Of a DNA stretch of 7,964 nucleotides, positions 1 to 6,756 are shown piece by piece. Source of the DNA: Deltaproteobacteria bacterium (GTDB lineage Bacteria; Myxococcota; B64-G9). Location of the stretch: the NCBI GenBank assembly GCA_003647095.1, contig QMME01000173.1, positions 1 to 7,964 of the forward strand, given 5' to 3'. The number at the start of each line of letters is the position of its first letter. Position 1 is the first letter of the stretch. The notes under the pieces were generated by a model. It ran no database searches. It was not told the DNA's origin and saw nothing but the letters and a program-made list of their open reading frames with translations. The position numbers and the translations under genes were made by a program.

Positions 1-585
1 CGGTGCCGGCTTCGCCGTCTTCACCGGCCTGGACACCGGTGCCGGCCGCGGTGGAGTAGTCGGCGGGTGCCGGGAGCGGCTCGTCCGCTGGCCGGTGAGC
101 TTGGCCACCAGCCGTTCCACCGCCAGCAGCATGCCACGTTCGTTGCAGGCGGCCTTGGCGGTGGCCGCCCGCTCCGAGGCGGCCAGCTTGAGATCCAGCA
201 GGGTACCCAGCAGCCGGCACTCGCCGCCAATCTGCAGCACCTTTGGAGCCAGCACCTTCTGGGCGGCCAGCTCCCGGCCCAAATCGATCTGGCATTTCTG
301 GTCGTAGCAGCTCTTGTAGGATTCCTTCTGCATCTGCACCAGCCGGTCGCGGATCTGCTCGCGCGGCACCACCGAGTAGCCGGCCTCGGCCATGAGCACG
401 GCCAGGTAGTCGGTGAGCCGGTCGAGAACGTCGGCACTCAGGCCCGAGCCGCGATCTTCTATGTCCAGTACGGCCACTATGGGCCCGGTCTCCCCCGCCC
501 GGGCCGGGGCCAGCCCGTCCCCGAGCAGGCAACACCATGCCATCGCCAGGGAAACCATCGTTCGCAGATTCACTCGCTCTGGCAT
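1..585 (-). CDS. Secreted FlgO/TolB-N-like domain protein (3' end beyond window)
   Basis: The frame is open from an ATG at 585 to the left edge, giving 195 codons and no stop. A GAGGTGA ribosome site at 592-598 lies six bases before the start. Residues 1-30 look like a Sec signal peptide with an ARA-G cleavage site (A28-R29-A30). Residues about 35-165 look like the FlgO/CsgG/TolB-N-terminal type of fold common in delta-proteobacterial genomes: a strand IVAVLDIED, helix LTDYLAVLMAEAGY, then VVPREQI, a pair of cysteines (C93, C98) before IDLGRELAAQKVL, and further cysteines at 123 and 147. From about residue 166 it turns into a Pro/Arg/Lys-rich linker, so more domains probably follow outside the window. 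The role is unknown; relatives are usually predicted periplasmic or outer-membrane-associated proteins. The domain call rests on pattern memory, but the reading frame itself is well supported by codon sense and the signal peptide. Confidence 0.8.
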   Translation of the reverse strand, partial: MPERVNLRTMVSLAMAWCCLLGDGLAPARAGETGPIVAVLDIEDRGSGLSADVLDRLTDYLAVLMAEAGYSVVPREQIRDRLVQMQKESYKSCYDQKCQIDLGRELAAQKVLAPKVLQIGGECRLLGTLLDLKLAASERAATAKAACNERGMLLAVERLVAKLTGQRTSRSRHPPTTPPRPAPVSRPVKTAKPAP

Positions 586-622
586 CTACCCTCACCTCGC
601 TGCTGCCCGTCCTGATGCTGAC

Positions 623-628
623 ATCATA
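623..628 (-). promoter_or_regulatory. Possible -10 element for the leftmost gene
   Basis: TATGAT on the minus strand matches five of six bases of the sigma-70 -10 consensus and would start transcription about 30 bases before the ATG at 585, leaving room for the GAGGTGA ribosome site. No good -35 is visible 16-18 bases upstream, so this is a weak call. Confidence 0.3.
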
Positions 629-731
629 CGTCGGACGGAAAGACATTCCCGGACCGGACAGTTGCCAAGGCTACAGGAAAACCCGTAGTCGTTCCAGCGA
701 AATATCTCGTGCTCCGGAGTCCGCCCTGGAC

Positions 732-737
732 TAGAAT
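732..737 (+). promoter_or_regulatory. Leaderless-type -10 element (TAGAAT-N6-ATG)
   Basis: TAGAAT ends six bases before the ATG at 744, so the expected transcription start falls on the A of the start codon. No Shine-Dalgarno sequence precedes this ATG, whereas the other genes that begin in the window's two divergent intergenic regions carry GAGGTGA-like sites. TANNNT six to seven bases before ATG is the recognised signature of leaderless transcripts in other bacterial groups. No clear -35 is seen. Confidence 0.5.
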
Positions 738-743
738 GCGGAC

Positions 744-1691
744 ATGAAGAAGGCCTCTCTTCTCTGGCCGTTTCCCGTCCTGCTGGTTGCCTCGTGGCTG
801 GCAGCCTGCCTGCCGGCGGGAGGCGGTGCAGACGGTGGCTTCGACGCCGGCCGGGCAGACGGCGCCACCGACAACGACAAGAGGCCGGGGCCAGCCTGGC
901 GGGTAGGTTCTGCAGAAACCTTCGAGCTGGCCACCTGGAACATCCGCAACTTCCCCAGCGACTCCAGCACCACCACCCGCGTGGCCGAGCTCATCCGGCA
1001 GATGGACATCGATCTCCTCGGGGTGGAAGAGATTGCCGACAGCGACATCTTCGAACGCCTGCTGGCCGGGCTCGACGGCTTCGAGGCGGTGCTCAGCCCG
1101 CACGAGTACCGTCCCGGCGAGTACCAGAAGACCGGCTTTGTCTTCCGCAGCTCGCTGCTGCGCCTGCGTGAGTGGCACCTGCTGTTTCTTTCGGAAAGCT
1201 ACGTCTTTCCCCGCCCGCCGCTGGAAGCCGAGTTCTACCTGAGCGGGCCCGATGGCAGTGAAGTCGTTCTCTGGGTCATCGTCGTCCACCTCAAGGCCGA
1301 GCTGGGCGAGGAAAACGAGGCCCGCCGGCGCTCGGCCTGCGAGAAGCTGGCCCAGCATGTCGAGGAACTGCAGGCCCAGGGTGTCGACAACGTGGTGGTG
1401 CTGGGGGATTTCAACGACGAGCTGGACGACCCGGCCGCCGATAACGTCTTTACCAGCTTCACCAACCATCCCGATCAGTTCCGCTTCGCCACCGCTCCCC
1501 TGGCCGGCCGGGAGTATTCCTTCGTGCCCTACCACGTGCTCATCGACCACCTGCTGTTCAGCGAGGGCCTGTTCACCTGGCTGGACCGCGGCAGCACCGG
1601 CGTGGTTCCCCTGGACGTGGAGATAAGCGACTACGACTACCTGGAGCACGTCTCCGACCACCGCCCGGTGGTGACGGTGCTGCCCTGGTGA
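744..1691 (+). CDS. Lipoprotein with endonuclease/exonuclease/phosphatase (EEP) domain
   Basis: This 315-residue protein has a short basic N-terminus, a hydrophobic stretch and a lipobox ending LAAC (C22), so it should be lipid-anchored outside the cytoplasm. An Asp/Gly/Ala-rich linker covers about residues 25-50. The rest is a DNase I-like EEP domain with its catalytic set apparently intact: N66 in TWNIRNF, E95/E96 in VEEI, H182 in VVHLKA, D222 and N224 in LGDFND, and D305-H306 in the C-terminal SDHRP. It is therefore probably an active metal-dependent phosphodiesterase or nuclease acting outside the cytoplasm. The substrate (DNA, RNA, phospholipid or small phosphoester) cannot be told from sequence. 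The start is the only ATG giving a signal peptide; it has no ribosome site and appears leaderless. It faces the uptake operon, with 9 bp between their stop codons, and is transcribed separately, so no functional link is implied. Confidence 0.9.
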   Translation: MKKASLLWPFPVLLVASWLAACLPAGGGADGGFDAGRADGATDNDKRPGPAWRVGSAETFELATWNIRNFPSDSSTTTRVAELIRQMDIDLLGVEEIADSDIFERLLAGLDGFEAVLSPHEYRPGEYQKTGFVFRSSLLRLREWHLLFLSESYVFPRPPLEAEFYLSGPDGSEVVLWVIVVHLKAELGEENEARRRSACEKLAQHVEELQAQGVDNVVVLGDFNDELDDPAADNVFTSFTNHPDQFRFATAPLAGREYSFVPYHVLIDHLLFSEGLFTWLDRGSTGVVPLDVEISDYDYLEHVSDHRPVVTVLPW

Positions 1692-1700
1692 CGGGGCTAG

Positions 1701-2390
1701 TTACTTCCAGCTCTCCAGCAGCGGGCCGGGTTCATCCCCGTCGTACACCAGTTGTCCCCGATCGAGCACCAGGAAACGCCGGCACACCTGCCGGGCGAAG
1801 TCGATATCGTGGGTGGCCACCAGCATGCCAGCCTCCAGCCGGCATAGCAGCTCCACCAGGCGCCGCCGGCCCGGGGGATCGAGCCCGGCCGAGGGTTCGT
1901 CGAGCAGCAGCAGCTGCGGCCGCGTCACCAGTGCCCCGGCCAGGGCCACTCGCAACTTCTGGCCATGGGACAGGTGATGCAGGGGCTGTCCGGCCAGCCG
2001 GGAAATACCCAGCTCTTGCAGCACCCGTTCCGCCTGGCGGCGGGCCTCCTCTGCCGCCAGTCCCCGTTGCAGCAAACCGAAGGCCACGTCCTCGATGACC
2101 CGCGGCAACAGCAGCTGGTCCTCGGGAACGTTGAACAGGAAGCCCACCTGCCGGCGAACCTGGGCCAGGGTCTGGCGGCCGAGCGCGATGCCGGCGATCT
2201 CCACCTCGCCCCGGTGGAACAGCAGGCCCACGCAGCCCATCAACAAGCTGGTCTTGCCCGAACCGTTCAGCCCCAGCAGGGCCACCCGCTCGCCGGCCTG
2301 AATGGAAAAGCTGATCCCCTCCAGCACGGCCGGGCCGTCGGCCTCGTGGAAGATACTCGCCTGCCGCAGCGCCAGCACCGTCCCGGTCAT
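1701..2390 (-). CDS. ECF transporter ATPase (EcfA/CbiO type)
   Basis: This 229-residue ABC ATPase powers the ECF importer formed with the EcfT and S component encoded just upstream. Visible motifs are Walker A (G40 to S48 with K46), a Q-loop region ending in PEDQLL, the signature LSHGQ (141-144), Walker B LLLLDEP with D164-E165, the D-loop AGLD and the switch H194 in ATHD. The PEDQ continuation of the Q-loop followed by EDVAFG is typical of the EcfA/CbiO group. The usual Q-loop glutamine is N87 here. The protein lacks the C-terminal extension of many CbiO proteins, which run to roughly 270-280 residues. Only one ATPase is encoded, so a homodimer is expected. Its ATG overlaps the EcfT stop codon as ATGA, indicating translational coupling. 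It is the last gene of the operon, and no hairpin terminator follows in the 9 bp before the convergent gene. Confidence 0.93.
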   Translation of the reverse strand: MTGTVLALRQASIFHEADGPAVLEGISFSIQAGERVALLGLNGSGKTSLLMGCVGLLFHRGEVEIAGIALGRQTLAQVRRQVGFLFNVPEDQLLLPRVIEDVAFGLLQRGLAAEEARRQAERVLQELGISRLAGQPLHHLSHGQKLRVALAGALVTRPQLLLLDEPSAGLDPPGRRRLVELLCRLEAGMLVATHDIDFARQVCRRFLVLDRGQLVYDGDEPGPLLESWK

Positions 2391-3136
2391 CTTCCCGTCT
2401 CCAGGCGCAGGTACACCGCCAGCACCAGCACCAGCATCACCGCCAGCAACAGCAACAGGTCCCCGACCCGCTGCTTCATGGGTAGCATCGGCCGCACCCC
2501 GGCCTGGTCATAGCCGCGCACTTCCATGGCCGCGGCTACCCGGTCGGAGCGGTCCAGCACACGCGGCAACCAGCTGCGGGGCAGCGAGAAGAGGATGCGC
2601 CAGGCGGCGGTAGGACCCCGCGAAGCCCCGCGCACGGACATGGCCGCGGCCATGCGCCCGCTCTCGTAGAGCAGCTTGCTGGTTTGCTGGACGATCTGCA
2701 ACAGGATGGCCACCACCAGCCGGGGCAAGGGCAGGCGTACCAGGGCCTCGCGCAGGTCGCTGGCGGTGAGCGCCATCACCGTGGTCACCGACACCAGCAA
2801 CCCGCTCATGCCGTGCAGAAACACGCGGGTGGGAACGGACAGGGCCCGCCAGCCTGTTCCGGCCGAGGAAGGCAGCAGGGGCAGCAGCAGAAAGTAAGGC
2901 AGCAGCAGTACCAGGCCCAGCAGCGTTGTTCGCAGCAACATCCGGGCAGGGGGACGGCACAGCAGCAGCCAGGAAAGCACCAGGCCGACCAGTAGCAACC
3001 AGCCGTAGCGTTCCAGCACCGGCAGCGTCAGGCAGGAGACGAACAACCCGGCCCCGGCCAGCAGGCGCGTGCGCGGAGCCAGGCGCATCACCGGCCCGCG
3101 CGCGCAACCCCAGATGTCGTGCCAGACCAGGCGCAT
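2387..3136 (-). CDS. ECF transporter transmembrane coupling protein (EcfT/CbiQ type)
   Basis: This 249-residue integral membrane protein should link the ATPase to the S component. Hydrophobic segments lie at about 25-41, 45-60, 67-88, 105-122, possibly 140-151, and 225-243. The cytoplasmic region between them carries two Arg-Gly coupling motifs, SVRGA (167-171) and EVRGY (205-209), each preceded by an AAAM helix; these are the paired X-R-G motifs by which EcfT contacts its ATPases. The segment MRLAPRTRLL (residues 17-26) resembles the conserved first helix of CbiQ. The chosen ATG at 3136 lies 6 bp after the methyltransferase stop codon but has only a distant GGAG; an internal ATG at residue 17 is an alternative. 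It overlaps the ATPase gene by 4 bp. Confidence 0.92.
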   Translation of the reverse strand: MRLVWHDIWGCARGPVMRLAPRTRLLAGAGLFVSCLTLPVLERYGWLLLVGLVLSWLLLCRPPARMLLRTTLLGLVLLLPYFLLLPLLPSSAGTGWRALSVPTRVFLHGMSGLLVSVTTVMALTASDLREALVRLPLPRLVVAILLQIVQQTSKLLYESGRMAAAMSVRGASRGPTAAWRILFSLPRSWLPRVLDRSDRVAAAMEVRGYDQAGVRPMLPMKQRVGDLLLLLAVMLVLVLAVYLRLETGR

Positions 3137-3142
3137 GGGGAA

Positions 3143-3757
3143 TCAGGTCTCCGGCTTGCTGGCGGTCACCAGGTACAGGTTCGCATCGTCCACCACCTGC
3201 TGCACGGAAAATCCCTCTTCCGCCAGCAGGGTGGCCGTCTGCTCAGCCGGGGGCAGGACATCGTCGCTCACCGCCGGTCCGGCCGTGGCGTGTATGCGGT
3301 TGACCTGCTCGCGCCCCAGCAGGTGCCAGACGTGCAGCCGGCCGCCGGGCCTGAGCACCCGCCACAGTTCCCGCGCCGCCCTCCGGCGGTCCGGAAAATG
3401 GGGCCATACGGAGTAGCAGATGGCCCGAGTGCAGTCGGCAGCGGGCCGGGGCAGCCGCGCGACATCGGCCAGCAACCAGCTCACCCGCGGGTCCTCTATC
3501 TTGCCTCGGGCCACCCGCAACATGCCGGGCGAAATGTCCACCGCCACCACCCGCCCTTCTTCGCCGAGCATCTCCAGCAGGGCGGCCGTCAGGTTGCCGG
3601 TGCCGCAGCCGACATCGAGTACCCGCTCGTCCCGGGCCACCGCGAACCTTTGCAACCATTCCCGCAGGCGCTGGCGCAGTGCCCGCGGGTCTTCCTCCCA
3701 GCCGTCCCACTTGTCGGCGATGCCGTCGAAGTACGCCACTCGCTGGTTTCTTTCCAT
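3143..3757 (-). CDS. Class I SAM-dependent methyltransferase
   Basis: This 204-residue cytoplasmic protein has a Rossmann-type methyltransferase fold. Motif I is VLDVGCGTGN (46-55), the acidic residue ending strand 2 is D74 (VAVDIS), motif II is around LLADVARLP with D98, and the post-motif helix and LRPGGRLHVWH strand are at 132-145. The C-terminal part holds a cluster of histidines (H142, H145, H156). A start at 3817 would overlap the preceding gene by 50 bp. The ATG at 3757 is preferred: it lies 10 bp after that gene's TAG, has GAGG at 3763-3766 five bases upstream, and gives the usual N-terminus of this family (a YFD-x3-DxWD pattern). The substrate is unknown. Its position between the S component and EcfT genes ties it to the uptake system; modification or release of an imported chelate is one inference. 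Confidence 0.9.
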   Translation of the reverse strand: MERNQRVAYFDGIADKWDGWEEDPRALRQRLREWLQRFAVARDERVLDVGCGTGNLTAALLEMLGEEGRVVAVDISPGMLRVARGKIEDPRVSWLLADVARLPRPAADCTRAICYSVWPHFPDRRRAARELWRVLRPGGRLHVWHLLGREQVNRIHATAGPAVSDDVLPPAEQTATLLAEEGFSVQQVVDDANLYLVTASKPET

Positions 3758-3762
3758 GTCCG

Positions 3763-3766
3763 CCTC
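3763..3766 (-). promoter_or_regulatory. Ribosome site deciding the methyltransferase start
   Basis: GAGG on the minus strand, five bases before the ATG at 3757, supports this start over the longer frame from 3817, which would lie inside the S component gene. Confidence 0.6.
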
Positions 3767-3767
3767 G

Positions 3768-4319
3768 CTAGTCACCACGGCCCCGCTCTGCCGGCCCGGC
3801 CACGACCGCTGCAGCACGCCGCCGCCAACCCGCCAGCGGCGGGACCACCACCACCATCAACACCAGCCCTGGCCAGCCGCTCAACAGCGATACCCCGGCC
3901 AGGAATTCCGCCGGCAACTCGATGACCCGGGAAAAGCCCCACACCATGGCCAGGTACTCCACCCGGCCCAGCAACAGCACCGGCACCAGGACCAGCCAGC
4001 GATTGAGCCGCGGCCAGCGGCCGGCCAGCAGGGAAATCAGGGCGGCCATGGTGGCCAGTTCCAGCGCCATGAAAACGGCCACCGGCGGATAGAAGGGCGG
4101 CATACCCGTGACCGCACCCGACAGCAGGGGTACCACGGCGGCGGTGACGGCTGCCGGCAGGGGGCGCACGTAGAAGGCCAGCAACACCAGGGGCAGGTAC
4201 ATGGGCATGAACACGTGTCCCAGGCGCACCAGGTGAAACAGCACCGGCAACAACAGCGCCGCCGCCCCCAGCAGGCCGCAACGGGCCAGTTCCCGCGAAG
4301 TCAACTGCTGTCCGCTCAT
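3768..4319 (-). CDS. ECF-type S component (substrate-binding membrane protein)
   Basis: This 183-residue polytopic membrane protein has about six hydrophobic segments, the size of an ECF S component. The core LGHVFMPMYLP followed by an LLAF helix, then PLLSGAVTGMPP and FMALELATMAALISLL, matches the conserved H/F-x-PM-x-x-P, PLLS-x-x-x-TGMPP and M-x-x-EL pattern of one S-component group. It would bind the substrate and recruit the EcfT-EcfA module encoded two genes downstream. It lacks the N-terminal Met-His metal-binding signature of NikM/CbiM, so free nickel or cobalt ions are not obviously its ligand. The ATG at 4319 overlaps the receptor stop codon as TGATG, with GGAG five bases upstream; a GTG at 4322 is less likely. 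The substrate cannot be assigned from sequence. A generic small membrane protein is the alternative, but the neighbours make the S-component call strong. Confidence 0.8.
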   Translation of the reverse strand: MSGQQLTSRELARCGLLGAAALLLPVLFHLVRLGHVFMPMYLPLVLLAFYVRPLPAAVTAAVVPLLSGAVTGMPPFYPPVAVFMALELATMAALISLLAGRWPRLNRWLVLVPVLLLGRVEYLAMVWGFSRVIELPAEFLAGVSLLSGWPGLVLMVVVVPPLAGWRRRAAAVVAGPAERGRGD

Positions 4320-6268
4320 CACATCTCCAGCCGCAGGCCGGCGCTGAAGTTCAGCCCCGGCATGAGGTAGTCCTCGATGTAGGCATAGCGGTTATCGAGC
4401 AGGTTGCGCAACAACAGATACGGTTCCAGCACCAGGCCGCGGCCCGGCAGCCGGTAGCGGTAGCGTAACGAGGCGTCCACCACGAACACATCGTCCAGGG
4501 GACGACGACCGTAGTCGGCCATATACAGTCCGTGTACCCACTGGCCTTCCAGCCTGGCGGCTATTGCCTGCCGCCCCAGCGGCCAGCGGGCCTGCAGGCC
4601 GAAGTTCATCTTGGCCGAGGGATTCTGGCGGGTATAGCGGCCCACGTCCTGCCAGTTGCCGGCCAGGAAGAAGGAGAAGGGTCCCAGCTTCCGTAACGCC
4701 ACCCTGGCTTCCACACCCCAAATGACGATGTGATCGATGTTGACCACCTCGGCGGTCGGCCAGCTGCCGAAGTACTTGATGAGATCATCCGCCGCCGTGC
4801 GATAGACGGTGCAGCGGATCTCCAGGTGCCGGGATTGGTAGCTCGCTCCCAGGTCCCAGTTGAGGGAGTGCTCCGGGCGCAAGCCGGGGTTGGCGGTGGG
4901 AAAGGGCAGGTACAGCTCACGAATGGTGGGATGCCGGAAGTTGCGGGCCAGTCGCGTGCGCAGGGCGAAACCTCCCCCCAGGAGCCAGCGCAGCCCTCCC
5001 TTGTAAAGCAATGCCGTGCCGTAGCTGGCCTGCAGCAGGGCACGCGCCCCCACCACCAGCTCCAGTTCCTCGACAGGCCGCAGCTGGAATTGCTGGTAAC
5101 AGGAAGTGTCGGAGAGAGAACGCACCGTGGGCCGCTCGCCGCTGCTGCGGTCCTCCACCCGCCCCCCGGCCGTCTCCGCCGCCAGACCCAACAGCAAGCG
5201 GTATCCGGGGTGCAGGTACAGCGTCGCTTCCAGGGCCCCGCCAGCCACGTAGTCGACGGAGTAGAAACCATCGTAGAGCCGGTGCACGCCGCTGTTGGCA
5301 TACAGGCGGGTCTCCAGGCGCACGCCCGCGGGGCGCCACGACAGTTGCAGTGCGGCATTGTCACGCCAGACGGCAAACCAGTGATCCGCAAAGGGATGGC
5401 TGGCGGGGCCGGGATCGGCGCCCTTGAGGTGAACGAACTTGTTCCGCAGTACCAGCCTGAGGCCGTTGGCGAAGCGGTAGCGGGCGGCGCTGATACCCAC
5501 CAGTTGCCTTCCCCCGGCGCCGTCCCGGTGACCATCGCTGGACATGGCCACGAAGGCCGCCGCCAGGTCCCAGGACCCCAGGTTGGCGAGCAGGCCGGCC
5601 ACCTGGCGCTGGGTGAAATAGCTGCCCCAGGAGGAATCGGCCAGGAGCTGGCAACCCGGTGATTCGAGCCAGCGGCTGCGGATAACCACCGCCCCGCCCA
5701 TGGCGTTGTTGCCATACAGTACCGAGTCCCCTCCCTTGACCAGCAGTACCCGATCGACCAGGAAGGGCAGGTAGGCATCGGGGATGGGATGGCCGAATAT
5801 ACCCTGGTAATCGGGCACCCCATCCTCGACGACCAGCACCTGGGTGTTGGGACTGCCCCCCAGGCCGCGCATGTGAATGCTGCCGGTGGCCCCACTGGCT
5901 ATACCGTGCAGCACGCCCCGGGCCGGCACATAGACGTTGGCGTCCTCCCGTGCCAGGGCCTCGAGCATGCTGTCCTGGGGGCTGCGGGCGAGCTGCTGGC
6001 CCTCCACCAGCACCTCGTCGCCGGTGTTGTCGCGGGAAAGGGGCCGGGGAGCGGTGATCACCACCTCGACGGGTGACTGCTCCGGCGGCTTCTTCTTGGG
6101 GCGGTCACGATGGCGTGGTTTTTTCCCTGGCGCCTGCTCGCCGCCACCAGCCTGCCGGGTGGGTTGTTCCGCCGCCTCGTGCCCGGACCCGCCGTCCGCC
6201 GTTTCCTGGGCGACCGCCGCCTGGCACACCACCAGCACGGCAAGCACCAGCACTTCCGACGGCTTCAC
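4319..6268 (-). CDS. TonB-dependent outer-membrane receptor
   Basis: This 649-residue protein should import a scarce ligand across the outer membrane using TonB energy. Numbering starts at a GTG: residues 1-20 form a signal peptide with cleavage at AVA-QE. Residues 21-66 are a charged, Pro-rich linker with a basic run at 49-60. A TonB box-like EVVITA lies at 68-73. The plug domain follows, with IHMRGLGG, VLVVEDGVPDYQG, VDRVLLVKGGDSVLYG and NNAMGGAVVI between about 130 and 196. The remainder is an aromatic-rich beta-barrel of alternating strands. The last residue is Met after LRLE, where an aromatic residue is usual. A putative extracellular segment has H280, H291 and H296 close together. The frame extends further upstream, but the GTG has AGAGG five bases before it and lies 11 bp after the previous stop codon. 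TonB, ExbB and ExbD are not in the window. Confidence 0.93.
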   Translation of the reverse strand: MKPSEVLVLAVLVVCQAAVAQETADGGSGHEAAEQPTRQAGGGEQAPGKKPRHRDRPKKKPPEQSPVEVVITAPRPLSRDNTGDEVLVEGQQLARSPQDSMLEALAREDANVYVPARGVLHGIASGATGSIHMRGLGGSPNTQVLVVEDGVPDYQGIFGHPIPDAYLPFLVDRVLLVKGGDSVLYGNNAMGGAVVIRSRWLESPGCQLLADSSWGSYFTQRQVAGLLANLGSWDLAAAFVAMSSDGHRDGAGGRQLVGISAARYRFANGLRLVLRNKFVHLKGADPGPASHPFADHWFAVWRDNAALQLSWRPAGVRLETRLYANSGVHRLYDGFYSVDYVAGGALEATLYLHPGYRLLLGLAAETAGGRVEDRSSGERPTVRSLSDTSCYQQFQLRPVEELELVVGARALLQASYGTALLYKGGLRWLLGGGFALRTRLARNFRHPTIRELYLPFPTANPGLRPEHSLNWDLGASYQSRHLEIRCTVYRTAADDLIKYFGSWPTAEVVNIDHIVIWGVEARVALRKLGPFSFFLAGNWQDVGRYTRQNPSAKMNFGLQARWPLGRQAIAARLEGQWVHGLYMADYGRRPLDDVFVVDASLRYRYRLPGRGLVLEPYLLLRNLLDNRYAYIEDYLMPGLNFSAGLRLEM

Positions 6269-6273
6269 GTCGA

Positions 6274-6278
6274 CCTCT
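6274..6278 (-). promoter_or_regulatory. Ribosome site deciding the receptor GTG start
   Basis: AGAGG on the minus strand lies five bases before the GTG at 6268. That start immediately gives a signal peptide, whereas starting at 6448 would put 60 Arg-rich residues before it, encoded inside the upstream lipoprotein gene. Confidence 0.7.
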
Positions 6279-6279
6279 G

Positions 6280-6756
6280 TCAGTGCCCGTAGGGACCGGG
6301 CACGGAAAAATCCTGTTCCCAGTCCTCGCAGGTTATCTCGACGAGGTGGAACTCCCCGTAGCCGACCCGGTAGCTGGTGACGGTCTGGTAGTTGAACCAC
6401 AATGGTCGCTCGTTCACCAGGTCGGGATCGCTGTCGGCGGGCAGGCACTGTCCCTGGCTACAGGCGCAGACGCCGTCGATGGTGCCGTCCTCGGCCTGTT
6501 GCTGGCAATAGGAACCTACATCCAGCTTCTGGAAATGGACGCGATCCTCCCCGGGCAGGCAGCGGCCGGGGCTACTCGACTCGCCGAAGGCCAACACCTG
6601 CTGCCACAGGCAACCGGAGAAGCTGGCATTGCGCAGGAGTATCTTCTCGCCGGTACGGTTGACCACGACCACCTCGGGATAGATGTCCTCGCACCCGCCC
6701 AGGACGAGCGCACCCAGCAGCAGACCCGCCACCAGGACGCGGCCTAGTGCTGGCAC
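6280..6756 (-). CDS. Cys-rich lipoprotein, second gene of the uptake operon
   Basis: From the preferred GTG start it has 158 residues: a signal peptide with one Arg (R6), a hydrophobic run and a lipobox ending LGGC (C22), so it should be lipid-anchored in the periplasm or outer membrane. Seven further cysteines follow at 49, 66, 84, 97, 99, 104 and 143, including a tight CAC pair, suggesting disulfides or a metal site. The early segment PEVVVVNRTG looks like a beta strand of a small sandwich. I recognise no named family. The GTG at 6756 overlaps the previous gene by 13 bp; an ATG at 6807 gives a longer N-terminus, without a ribosome site and with an overlong n-region. It ends 11 bp before the receptor start. 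By position it may be a surface or periplasmic accessory to the receptor. Confidence 0.8.
   Translation of the reverse strand: MPALGRVLVAGLLLGALVLGGCEDIYPEVVVVNRTGEKILLRNASFSGCLWQQVLAFGESSSPGRCLPGEDRVHFQKLDVGSYCQQQAEDGTIDGVCACSQGQCLPADSDPDLVNERPLWFNYQTVTSYRVGYGEFHLVEITCEDWEQDFSVPGPYGH

Noticed and set aside
67..615. Plus-strand and other minus-strand open frames over the leftmost gene
   Set aside because: The minus frame from 585 has a ribosome site, a signal peptide and sensible composition. The others are Arg/Pro/Ser-rich or lack any domain and are shadows.
624..1661. Long minus-strand open frame of 345 codons opposite the EEP gene
   Set aside because: It lies antisense to a gene with a complete set of EEP motifs and a lipobox, shows no recognisable domain, and reflects the lack of stop codons in GC-rich DNA.
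1680..1720. Bidirectional intrinsic terminator between the convergent genes
   Set aside because: Only 9 bp separate the stop codons, and no GC hairpin followed by a T-run is visible on either strand.
6269..6448. Receptor start at the ATG at 6448
   Set aside because: It would add 60 Arg-rich residues before a signal peptide and overlap the upstream lipoprotein gene by about 170 bp; the GTG at 6268 has a ribosome site and immediate signal peptide.
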